Origin: Hesseltinella vesiculosa
Taxonomy: Eukaryota; Mucoromycota; Mucoromycetes; Mucorales; Cunninghamellaceae
Length of the DNA: 64,000 nt
Direction of reading: 5' to 3'
NCBI GenBank assembly: GCA_002104935.1
Contig: MCGT01000013.1
Span: forward strand, 372,001-436,000
The position numbers and the translations under genes are program-made. Shown here piece after piece: positions 22,095-32,893 of the stretch. How positions within the stretch are numbered: the stretch's first letter is position 1; each line of letters begins with the position of its first letter. The notes under the pieces are model-generated. The model was not told where the DNA came from and ran no database searches. It was given only the letters and a program-made list of their open reading frames with translations.

Positions 22095-22572
22095 TGTACA
22101 GCAAGGTTGCTAAAGTAAAGCATATTGCTTTTGGATCAAAGTGTTGTACACCCGATTAGGTTTGGGTCCGCCCGATCGCCTTGATTTGCATGTTTTTTTT
22201 TTTTTTTTGCCTCGGTGGAGGCAAGCGACCAATGGTGTTGTGGTTGTGTACGCACTTTTTCCTTTTATTGTTTTTCAGTGGGGTCACTGCCTAAAGAAGA
22301 TATGACATAACCTGACGTACATTGCCAAATACGTAGAATCTCGCGGTTACCGCTGCGCTTACTTGCCTCCATATTCTCCTGAGCTCAGTCCAATCGAGCA
22401 ATTCTGGTCAGTGGTCAAAAGCAAGGTGAAACGCAATAAGTTTCTCGAGAACGAAACGTTGATGACTCGGATCAGTGAAGCCTCTAATAGCTTGAAACCA
22501 AGTGATTTTAAAGGGATTGTTAGACATTCTCATAAATGCTGGGACGAGTGCCGTTATGGACAAGTACTCTAA
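22095..22572 (+). mobile_element. Tc1/mariner-like transposon remnant (DDE transposase C-terminus)
   Basis: From about 22310 to 22572 the plus strand encodes the end of a DDE-superfamily transposase: IAKYVESRGYRCAYLPPY, SPELSPIEQFWSVVKSK, KVKRNKFLENETL. The last catalytic acid lies in the SPIEQFW block. The reading upstream is broken by a stop at about 22306, and the first two catalytic aspartates and the DNA-binding domain are missing. A stretch at 22095-22120 resembling one near 4159 may be the remains of a terminal repeat. Inactive fossil. A related fragment lies at 52897-53089. Confidence 0.8.
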
Positions 22573-22995
22573 AGAAGTATCTATCCATAGAAAACAGGGT
22601 GCTTTGAGACTAAAAAAAAAACAAAAACTTGCTTATGCTTAGCAGGTTTTCCTATAGACGCATAGTCAGTTTTGTATTTTGTTTAAAACCAACATCGACT
22701 TACGATGGCGTCATAGACATTTCCTTGCAATGGTCACGGACATGCATGCAAAAAAAAAAAAAAAAACGCTTCCAATATGCGTGCAACAATAACCCATTTT
22801 CCAAGATCATGAAGTGCAAAAAAAAAAAAAAAATCGAATGAAGAACTACCGTGGGAGACTAAGAAGCCAATCATCATCGCCGGGAGTTTCCATTGAAAAT
22901 TAGGACGCGTGTCTCGTCTGCGATGTTTTTTTTTATTTTCATATTTTTATAGTTTTTTGTTTTCAGGTTTTTTATTCGTGTTTTCATCCCAAACC

Positions 22996-23460
22996 ATGAA
23001 TGAATCAGACAAAGACAAGAGCGATGGTACGCCATCGCCTGCGTCAAACAATCCCAAACGACAGAGTTTATTACTTCCGTCCAGCCGACGGGCAACCATG
23101 CTCTTACGTACGATTGATCACAGCCAACCCCCTGTGGATGACCCAGCCAATCCACCCGAGCTCAATGTCCAACGGCGCCAAGAATACGAACGAGTCCAGA
23201 AACTCAATCGTACCATGGAAACCGTCATTCAAAACTTTGAGAGCATCGCCACTCGCATAAAGGTAGATTGCTTTTCAAAGGACCGCTACCAAGGCGAAAA
23301 GGACTCACCGTTATTGTAGACATTTGGCGAAACCCTAGAAGAAACAGAACAACTACTAGACCTATGGACATACACCCTCTCTCAGACACAGCATACCAAG
23401 CGCATCCTAGAAGAAATCCCGGTCGAGGAACCATCTAGCACCAAAAAGCCAAGAAAATAA
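22996..23460 (+). CDS. DUO1: DASH complex subunit Duo1
   Basis: Exons 22996..23262 and 23320..23460 give 135 residues with a 57-nt intron. The core (about 55-120) reads RRQEYERVQKLNRTMETVI, followed by a coiled-coil stretch and LLDLWTYTLSQTQHTKRIL, the conserved Duo1 block. Duo1 is one of the ten subunits of the fungal DASH/Dam1 ring that couples kinetochores to microtubule ends. The N-terminus is short and polar, and the C-terminus ends in basic KKPRK. It is tail to tail with the NDUFA4-like gene; stop codons are about 165 bp apart. Confidence 0.8.
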
Positions 23461-23623
23461 CTCTCCCTCAAATGCCCCCACCACCCCTCGAGACAGCCTC
23501 GTCCGTATACCATGCTCATGTATTAAAGGCATTTATTATTGAAGAAAAAAAGAGTGAATAGTTTATATACGAGGTATTTTTACACATGTGGGAAAGGTAG
23601 AGGAAGGAGAGATCATTTTTTTT

Positions 23624-23878
23624 TTACAGTTGTGTGCGATGGTAACGACCGTCATATTGCTGGTTGTGGGCATAAAGCTTCACCTGTTGGTTGCCAGTGA
23701 CTTCATTCCAAGGATACTTATTACCACGATGATTCCAGACGACATCAGGCGCTCGGCTTTGATGGATCCCCATAAATACTGCGCCCGACATGGCAAAAGT
23801 CATGATGCCCACCAATGGGAAGATTTCAGGCTTGTTCTTGGCTTGTTTCAAAAAATGAGAGAGTTGGGAGGCAGCCAT
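23624..23878 (-). CDS. NDUFA4/MLRQ-like mitochondrial respiratory subunit
   Basis: Single exon of 84 residues from the ATG at 23876-23878 (MAASQLSHF). An in-frame ATG at 23899 lies only 22 nt from the TATA box, too close to be in the transcript. There is one membrane segment (about residues 22-40, FPLVGIMTFAMSGAVFMGI), preceded by QAKNKPEIFPL. PDVVWNHRGNKYPWN follows, the B12D/MLRQ family pattern. The animal homologue was first assigned to complex I and later to cytochrome c oxidase; the mitochondrial inner membrane is the expected site. Confidence 0.85.
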   Translation of the reverse strand: MAASQLSHFLKQAKNKPEIFPLVGIMTFAMSGAVFMGIHQSRAPDVVWNHRGNKYPWNEVTGNQQVKLYAHNQQYDGRYHRTQL

Positions 23879-23920
23879 GAGATTAGATGAATGAACCATA
23901 GTCCAAGAACGACAGGGTCC

Positions 23921-23928
23921 TATTTATA
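23921..23928 (-). promoter_or_regulatory. TATA box of the NDUFA4-like gene
   Basis: TATAAATA on the minus strand, 43 bp upstream of the chosen start at 23878. Confidence 0.5.
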
Positions 23929-24246
23929 TGCTAGGTCGTATAAAAAAAAAGGTGATGCCGGAACGCTTGCTTTCTTACGGAGTGACGGCAAGTGGGATGA
24001 TTTTTTTTTTTTTGCCCTGCAAAGCCATGGCGGAGCTTTGATTGGGTGATAGTGTTGTTCCACATAGAAACAGGAACCAGGAAAGATCTCACCTGACGGC
24101 ATCGAATGATTTTTTTTTTTTTTTTTTTTTGCTGCTGGTACTCGAGGATGAGAGAGAACTTGGAGAAATTTATTTGTCGTGATAATTGGAGGATGGGTGG
24201 ATCTACAAGAGAAATCAAATGACAAAAAAAAAGAAAAGCAGGGAAA

Positions 24247-27200
24247 TTAGGAATGGTCATCGGCGGCCAAGTTGCTGAGACCACGCCGGATATATCGCTG
24301 GAAGTAGGTGCCTGTTTGATTCAAATAATTGTTGACTTTGTTCTCAGCCAAAGGGAACCGTTTTTGGAATTCATAGAGTTCCACAATGCCCTAGAGTCAA
24401 AGAGATCAGTCTCACGCCACTTTTTTTTTTATCGTGGCCCAATTTTTTTTTTACCTGCTTGGTTTGTTCTCGTGTGCCGATTTTTTCAAAGATCTGGGTC
24501 AGGATGTTGTTCATTTCATAATCAGACAGGGTGGCAGGAAGTTTGGCGGTGGGCTCGTTGATAGGGTGCTCGTCGATCTGCATGGGCTGGACGTCACTGG
24601 CATGGTGGGTGACCATGCCAACGACCGGAGCGGCGGAGGCCGGGGCTGAGCGGGGCGATGGCATGGTCTGCAAATGGGAGGTGGCCGAGGCAAAGGCTTG
24701 GTCATCCAAGGTGGAAGGGTGAGACCCCATGGAACCGGAGCGCAGTAATTGGTGGGACCGGAAGGACGAGAAGGAGGAGGGCCGGCTAAAGGAAGATACA
24801 GAGTGGCGTGATTGCTGGTCATCGTAGGTAGGTTCAGGAGCAGACGCAGCAGCCTCATGGTAGGAGTAGCGTTGGGTGGGTGGCGACGGTTGATGGTCCA
24901 TGGGTGCAGAGGGAGCGGCATACGATAATGGCCGGGCCGGGGTGGTATCAGAGTGGGGTGGGTGGTGCGAGGCGTACGAGGGTGCGGCGGGTGGATGCTG
25001 TTGCTGCTGTAGCATTTCCCGTTTACGACAAGCCTCGAGCATGTGGTGCAGGTAAGGGTACACGCTGCTGCGCTGAGCATCTTCAATCAGGCCCAGATGG
25101 TCAAACACACCTTCACCCAAGCCATTGACAAGTTCCAGCAGCAAGGTCTTGACGGTCCGCAACGGCAGTTCGCCCAGAGGCACGTTCTCCAGCGTCCGGC
25201 GCTTCCATTCGCTAGGCGGGGTGACCAGGAAGAACTGGTTGATCTCGTACAGCAATTGGTCGGGTCGGAGCACCCCTGACCGCAGGTTGTCCTGGATCGT
25301 CTTGGCCAATTTCCACAAACATTTCATGATCAGTTCGGTGTATTTCGTTTCCTTGTTCAAAGCCGAGTCACCTGGGCGCAGGCCAGCTGAACAAGTTCCC
25401 AAGATCGAGAGCAACGCACTAGGAAAAAAAAATATCGGACTTGAGCCTCGGTTGGGATTTTCTCCCATTATTTACCTAAAGGTCGCGTTGTTCTGACTGT
25501 TTTCCAAGACCTTGACCATGGCCACGTTGAGGGCTTTGGAGAGCTGCGGACCGGATTCCAAGGCAAGCATTTTCTGGTCCAGGAGGCGATGAGCTAGTTC
25601 TTGCAGCAAGTGGTGTAGGGCATCTTGGGACACAGAGCTGGCCAGCTGCTGGTTGGAGAAGAACAGAACAAGCGCATTCACCAAGTGCTTACACAGCCTC
25701 GTCGTGATCGGGCTGCGAGGATCCACATTGGTATAGGCCATTCGGACTTGCAGCGTGATTGCATTGATCAGGGCATCGGTGTCAGGCAAGATCAGCTCCG
25801 GTTGTGTGTTAAGGTATTTGTCCAGCTGTTTCAGCGCATCAATACTGGGCTGTGGCTCACCATTGGTGATATGAGCAATCAAATAATCCACCAGATATTC
25901 TCCGGGAGGTGGCATTTGCTGTTGCTGCTGCTGCTGCTGCTGGTAGGCATGCTGGGCTGGTGAGGGGGTCTGATACAAGGGCGAAGTCAAGGCTGGGTAA
26001 GAAGGCCCGGCAGCTGGCGGTGGGTAGTCGTCCATTGGAGGTTCCTGGTGGTGATGGGACGGAAGGGTGGCGGGGTGTTGTTGTGGCGAGGAGGTGGCGG
26101 AAGCGTTGGCAAAGGAGTTGCGCTGGACAGGCTGGGGCAAGGTGCGTGGTTTGGTGAGGCGTGAGCGCGCGGTACGAGGCTGGGGCAGTTGGCTGATGGG
26201 TGGCAGGTCATCAACGTCCATGGCATCGGCTTCTTCTTGTTGCTGCTTTTCCAGTTGCTGAACTCGCTCGCGCTCGGCCAAGACGCTGGCAGACGGTTTG
26301 GTGCGTTTCAGGCGCTCTTCCAGCATGCTCTTTTCCTTTTCGCCCAAGCGGGTCAAATGCTTGAACACGGCGTCACCCACAAGGATATAGGCCTGGGCGA
26401 TAGCACTGAGCGCGGCATTCCGCACACCTGCGTCACGGTCGCCAATGTGGGTGGCAATCAGTGGCAACGACTTGTTGGGTAGCATGACCGACATACCATT
26501 GCGCTGGACCAAGGCGCCGACTTCTTCCAGACACTCAGCTCGGGTCTTTGCATTCTTGGAGTTGGCAGCAGCTTCCAGCAGGTAGTTGAACAGTTTGCTG
26601 GCTGGATAGATACGACAGATAGCCTTGAGGATCGCCCGGATTCTTGTACGCATCACTTCCTTGGGATCCCCCACCTAAGTAAAAGGCGACGTAAAAAAAA
26701 AATAAAGAGTGTGAGCTTAGTTTGGTTTGCTTGGGGCTATGGTGTTTACCTTGTTGATCAAGAAGGGCAGGAAGGAAACGGCCTCATATTCAGAAAGATG
26801 GTAGCCCTGTTCGTCCATGGAAGCGATGATATGCTGGGTCAAGTCAAGACAACGAATCAGCATGCTAGTGTTGGTGTCAAAAAATCGCAGGGTCAGGTAC
26901 TTGAACAAAAGATCGGCATTGCAAACATAACGGCTCCTGAGTTCATCAGCGTCAAGGCCGTAGGTCCCAGCGGCGGTGTCGGCGTTGCCGATGGCGTCGT
27001 TGAGTTGCTGCAGAGCTTGGAGACGTTCGCGCTCTGCGTATTGGTGCGTGCTGAACATGAGGCTGAGGACTTCAGGTGCGATGTGGCCGTCACACACATG
27101 TTTCAAGCCATCGACAATATCGGCCCGGGGAGCATCGAACTGCCAGCGGATTTCCTTTTTGGCGCGCATCAGCTTGGCACGAGGGTCGTTGGTCAGCACA

Positions 27201-30200
27201 GGAGCGGATGCACCAGAGTGATTGGCAGGGGTGTCGACTGGAGCGGCGGACGCTGGTGAGGTAGAGGCGCTGGCTAAGCGGGACGAAGGAGCCGGGAGCT
27301 TCTTGCGCAGGCCAGGTGCAGTAGCAGCGGTGCGGTCGGCTGGTCGTCGTGCTTCGGGTTTGGCTTTCGGTGCAGCTCGGGAGGGCGGGGCAGCAGAGGC
27401 GGCGGGAGAGGGGGTGGCTGCTGCCGTCGCGGACACACCCAGGGTGCTGGCAGCAGCTTCAAGCAAGGGCACCACGGTCTGGCGCTGAGCGCCTTTGAGG
27501 TCACTGGTCCGGCCAAGGATTTGGTCAAACCCGACGTTGGTGATCAGGAGTGGCAGGAATGCCTGGGCAGCCTTGCGTACGTCGGCATTTCGGTCTTGCA
27601 AACAAGAGAACAGAGGCGTGATTACGGGCGAGGCATCGACAGCGGCGCCCGACAAATCGGGCTCGGCAAGGCAGGTCACCAGCCAGTTCAGAAGATCCTT
27701 TCGCAAGGCCGGTGCATCGGCAGCCAAGCTGGTGCCAAAGGCCGACATCATGAGTTCCAGGCCACAGTTTTGACGGATGATCTCCAGAGTGGCGACGCCG
27801 GCATTGCGTACATTGACCTTGTTGTCGGCTAGCAGGCCGATGATTTGTGGTGCCAGCGGCTTGGCATACTTGTCAAAGGGCTTGCCCATGGCCACAGCCA
27901 ACAAGCCAGTGATTTCCACAGCTTGGATCTGCAAATTCTTGTTGTTGTCTTCCAGTCGGTTCTTCAGCACATTCGCGGGGAAGTCGCCTAGCAAGACGAT
28001 GAATAATAGGCAGAGGTAAGTATCCGACAGAGGCTCGAAAGTCAGTGTTGGGGGTTCTCTTTACCGAGATTAGGCTTGATGCGTTTGTTGGCACCTTCAA
28101 TGATGGCAAGCACCTTGTCCAAGCCTTCCTTTCGAATTTTCCAGCTTGCATCGTTACATTCCGAGGACACCTTGGCTAGTTGATTGGTGATGTCGACACG
28201 GGGAATCAAAGAGTCCAAAGGATCTGCATTGCCAGAAGCTGCGGCCGATCCATTTTCATTTGCCTAAGGCAAATAAGAAAAAAAAAAGGTAGGGAAGAAT
28301 GCGGTTAGTTGGCTGATGGCCTGGGGTGTGTTTTATACTTATTTTTTTTTTACTTACTGGAGCGGCAACAGCACCTTTGGTTGGCATTGGCGGATCAAGC
28401 TTGGCCACCTTATCAAACTCAGCTTCGATGTTGGCCATTAATGCAGGACTGACGTCTTGGACAAACGTGATGATTTCTAAAAAAAAAAAAGGGGGTCATC
28501 AACATCTTTTCTGGATAACTTTTCTTGAAGAGTTATTTTGTTTTTCTTTGTCTTTTTTTCTTTCTTACCTGGACCAACGTATTGACGCAGCACCCCGAGA
28601 ACGGTAACAGCACTAGTTCGGACAGACGCATTTGTGTTGGAAAGTGCTTGCTTGATGAAATCAATCAGGTCACGGATCTGCAATCCTTGGATACCAAAGT
28701 CGGTGATGGCTTGATGGGTCCACATCAACGAATCGGCGATCACCTTGGGCGACTTGGCTTTCTTCCAGATGGGGTACGATTGTGACAATACAAACTGCAA
28801 TGATGTCGTTTCAGCAAACATCACCAAACATTCACCAGCCGGCTTCTTTAATTTAATATCACCTAGTTTTTCCACAATCCCTGCAAAGAATTAAAAAAAA
28901 AAAAAAAAGTGAGGAGGGATGTTCAAGAAGGAGAAATAGGGCGAGGTATTACCTGGGATACCGATGGCTGCGCACCCACGAGTGAATCCAGGACATTCAG
29001 AGGCGAGTAATTCCATGATGCCATACATTTTTGTCATGACCTGGAAGTTCATTTCCTTCCAGCCGGGTTTCTTGGCCAGACAGCGGATGACAAGTTCAGG
29101 CTCGATGGCCGACGGATCCTCAGAGGACAGGTGAGAGTGCAGCGATTCCATGGCGGCCAAGCGTACTTTCCATTGGCTTTGGGCAATTTCTTGCCAGATC
29201 TGGTCGGGGATGGCCTCGGTGGCACGTGCGTCGACATCGTCGGGGGAGAATTTGTAGCTGACGGTCTCGGGCTGGCCGGTTGAGGGAGGCAGTTTGGCGG
29301 CTTTTTTTGCTGGACCGGCACTGGCAGTCGCGGGTTTCTTGGCACTCAGGGTGGGTTTCTTGGACAGCGTGCCACCAGCCAGCTTGGTGGGTGGTTTTCG
29401 TTTGGGGGCAGGCATTGTCTTGGGAGGCAAGGGTGGTGGCGTGTCATCTTCATCGTCAACCACCATGGGTGTTGGTTTCGAAGCAGGAGGAGGAGCCTAG
29501 GCAAGACAAGTCAAGCCAAAATTAAAAGTAGTAAAAAAAAAGGGGGGTAAGCACGAAGAACAATATGATTATGGGCCTGTTTTACTCGTCGTGCAGCCGT
29601 GGGGGGTTTTTTGGCGGGAGGGGGAGCGGCTTTCTTGGGCATGGCGGGTTTGGCTTTGACTTCCGCCTTGTCAAAGGCATCTTTGATTTTGCCTTTTTTG
29701 ATGTCGTCCAGATCGTCGATGTAGGCAAGCATCATCTTTTCGCCAACAACCTTCATGAGGGTACCAAGACCTTCGGCACTATGTTCACGCGCACTGGCAT
29801 CAGCATCGTCAAGGGTCTTGAGCATCAGCGTGGCGTATGTTTTGATTTCAGCCTTGCCGGGAGGTTGACGGATGGTTTGGAATTGGCGGGCGAGCAGTTT
29901 CATACACTGGGCTCGGATCTGGGGGTTTTTGTGACCAACTGCGCTGCTGATGTCGGGTGCAAGGTCGACGAGAGGGACGGTCGAGAAGACCTCATGAAGT
30001 CCATTGGCCACTTGTTCCAGAGTAGCGGGCTTCCGTTCTTTGAGCTTTTCCACCATGGGGGGCGCCACAATGGCCTTGTACTTGCCGAAATCCTGTCGCA
30101 GCCCGACCGCCATGGCGCCGATGCATCCTGCTGCAGTCCCAACCAACAGAATGTTTGTGTCGTTAATACGCTAATTTGAGAGGGAGTTGGATAAGATGAG

Positions 30201-31702
30201 CCGATGTGCAAAGTGAAAACCATGTTTACCTTGGCGAGGGCATTGACCAGTTCTGTATAATCCGAGTCTAAAATTTTGGGAGTTTTGGCGGCTTCCGCTA
30301 TAGCGTCTAGGGCCTCGCGTCGTTCTTGCCATTTTTTCGAGGCCTACGAAACGAAAAGAGTGAACTCACGGTAGAAACGGGGCCATCGGCCAGAGAATGG
30401 AAGGTAGGTTACAATCAATTCATAGAAATTTGATGGTAATTTGGTAGTGATGTCGACAGGATCGGCTAAATCATAGGGATCCATGGGCTCTTCCTCCATT
30501 GGCGTAGCGTCATCCTCTGCGTCGTCGTCGGCATCCGCTGCATGCAAAAAAAAATCAATGAACACCTGCTCTCTGTGCTACGATGATGCCTTTCTTTACG
30601 CATTTCGGTATCCTGGGCTTCGGCGACAGCTTGTTCAGATCGTAATAAACGGGGAGGCACGGGTCGGCCGGAAGGAAGTTTGGCAAAAGCTTCTTCGAGC
30701 TCTTTCAGTTGCACAGGCTTCAGGTCGGACAGGGAAGCCATCATGGCCGAGCCAATATAACGGTAAATTTCCGTAGTCAGTGCAAACGTCTAGCACAAAA
30801 AAAAAAAAAAAAAAAATAGGATGAGTAACGTTTGCCTACCCGCCATGCCTCACAAAAAAAAAGACATACCTCTGCGCGCACATTCTTGTCGCTGTGGCCA
30901 AACAGTTTGGGAAGGATTTTGATCAATGGCTTCGGACTGACGTGTTTTGCACCAAATTGGCTAGTAGGGAAAAAAAAAAGAGATGAGTCACCGCTTGCTA
31001 GGCGTATTTCTTTATAGGACTCCACGTTACCTGACCAATTCTTTCAAGGCCACGACAGTTTGGGTCACAAGTTTAGGTTGTTTGGCAGCCAAACCTGGTA
31101 GAACCAATTCCTGAAGAGAAAAGGTCGATCACTTGTGGTCCGAGGTGACATTTTTTTTTTATCTCCACACACGAACTTACCACAACAGGATCAGGTACGT
31201 CGACTTCTGCATAAAGTAAAATGATATCGACGGCTTTTTGCTTTGTTCCGGCTTTGGCGGCCCCCAAGCACTTTTGAACAAGGGCAGGCACCACGGCTTC
31301 TCGCGTGCTAAGGTAATAAAGAGAAGATGGCATTAGACAGATGTCTGCCATTGAAGAGGATGGAATAAAACAAAGAAATTACCTGGCGGCATTGGGGGCA
31401 TTGTTGACGTATTCATAGACAGCATTCAGACCAGCTTCTTGGGCCACCGCATTGGCATCGGTCACAATCGCTTTCAGGGCATGCTCGTATTTGTAAAAGT
31501 CGCTGTCGTCTACGGTTTTTCGTAACAAATCATGAAGCTCTGTATAAGCTGACAATCGTGCTTTCCACACCTACATCCCCACAGACACAACAAAGGAGAA
31601 AGGCTGAATCAACAGGCATGAATCATGTGATTATTATTATTATTTTACCTTGTTCTGAAGTCGATCCACCAAAGGAATCGATTGAAAGTCTTCTTCATCC
31701 AT
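24247..31702 (-). CDS. XMAP215/Dis1/Stu2 family microtubule polymerase
   Basis: Seventeen exons (minus): 31649..31702, 31383..31570, 31181..31307, 31031..31110, 30870..30960, 30600..30789, 30413..30537, 30230..30343, 29586..30170, 28953..29496, 28569..28880, 28358..28476, 28065..28263, 26750..27987, 25476..26674, 24455..25418, 24247..24390. All phases fit, giving 2,090 residues. Five TOG-like HEAT arrays appear at roughly 15-243, 280-510, 600-800, 860-1080 and 1180-1440. Their helices show W-K-x-R entries (VWKARLSAY, SKKWQERREAL, WKVRLAAMESL). TOG domains bind curved tubulin and speed growth at plus ends. Basic Lys/Pro/Ala linkers resemble the microtubule-binding segments of the family. A conserved C-terminal helical region (about 1620-2090) follows a short polyglutamine. 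The length matches animal CKAP5 rather than the two-TOG yeast Stu2. Confidence 0.95.
25916..25942 (-). repeat. CAG/CTG repeat coding nine glutamines
   Basis: Nine consecutive Gln codons in the XMAP215 gene (about residues 1567-1575), six or more of them uninterrupted CAG. Likely length-variable. Confidence 0.85.
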
Positions 31703-32881
31703 TGATGATAATCAGGTGTGTTGCATGCAAGTGTTTCAGATGTATTTTTTTTTTCGTTGTTGTTGTGCGTTGTTCACGAAAAGGATGGAAGAGTAAATGT
31801 AAAGTAAAAATGGGACCGTCGCAAGAAGTTGACGAGAAGAATGTAAGATCAATGAGCTGTTGACCGTAACGGAGAAGGACGGATGTTGAAGCGAATGGGT
31901 ATCAGCAACAAGGAAATAATTTAGAAAAGGCACAAACGAGAAAAGAGAAGCAGGCAGAGAGAAAAAAAAAAAAAAAAGGAACGCAAAGGAAAGCAAGGAA
32001 TGTCATTGGCGGAGCTGGTGCCACCAGAAAAAAAAAAGCTTTCAATTTTAGCTTTTTTCATTCACGCGTCTCGAGTTCACTACAGTGCCAACTGTCAACC
32101 TGAAACGCAGCAAAATTTCTACATTAATAACGGCACTCTTATATAAACAAACAATAGCCCATCATAGGGTGGTATGAGTTTGATGGCACCTTGACGCGCT
32201 TGGACAGTCGTTGCGTTTGCCTCGAGCGGTGTTTTGAATGATCGAGGCACTTTTTCTTTTTTTTTTTTTTTTGCCATGGAGGATGAAGTAAAAGAGTGAC
32301 ATCAAAGTGTAGTCATTGAGAAAAGAGTGAATTTTAAAAGCAACCAAAGAAAAAAAAAGCCAATGAAAGAACCTAACGTGACCTATGGAGAGGCGGACGG
32401 GATGTAGCCGTGCTTCCTTCCTCGGTAGGTTTGGAAACACAGCATCTCGGATGGATTTGAAATGACATGCAAAAAAAAGATGAGTGCCAAGGGATCCGCA
32501 TGAAGAACGAGGTCTTTATGAACGTTCCTTATAAAAAAGTCGAGTCAATTAAAGTTTATTTTGCTACGTGAAAGGGTCATGGTGGGGAGTTGTCTGTAAG
32601 TTGATTAAAAGAAAATAAACTAATCAAGGGTCAACCATTTTTTCACCATGCTACATTCTAAAAAAACCCTTTTTTTTGCATGATCTTATTTTGATCATTT
32701 GCCGAAGGTTCCCTTGCTTTCTTCTACAAAGACATTCGGGTAAGACAGAAATCAAACCTGTGGGTAAAGACTGTCTCACCCTCCCTTTTTTTTTTTCTTC
32801 TTATTCCGCTCTCCTCTTTTTATTTTTTTTCTTTTTCTTTTCTTTTTTTTTCTTTCTCTCAGTAACGCTCTTTGAGTATCT
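31703..32881. other. Divergent promoter region between XMAP215 and GATA-finger genes
   Basis: About 1.2 kb between two divergent genes. TATA-like sequences lie at 32140-32146 (TATATAA) and 32529-32535. A pyrimidine-rich tract (about 32780-32860) precedes the GATA-finger gene. No convincing ORF. Confidence 0.45.
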
Positions 32882-32893
32882 ATGTTAACATGA
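32882..32893 (+). promoter_or_regulatory. Three-codon upstream ORF overlapping the main start codon
   Basis: ATG TTA ACA TGA: the stop overlaps the main ATG (32890-32892) in an ATGA arrangement. Ribosomes that initiate at the first ATG would end exactly on the main start, a layout that allows termination-reinitiation. The arrangement is seen directly; a regulatory effect is inference. Confidence 0.5.

Noticed and set aside
23879..23899. Upstream start codon for the NDUFA4-like protein
   Set aside because: Only 22 nt from the TATA box, so it would lie at or before the transcript start. The next ATG gives the family's normal length.
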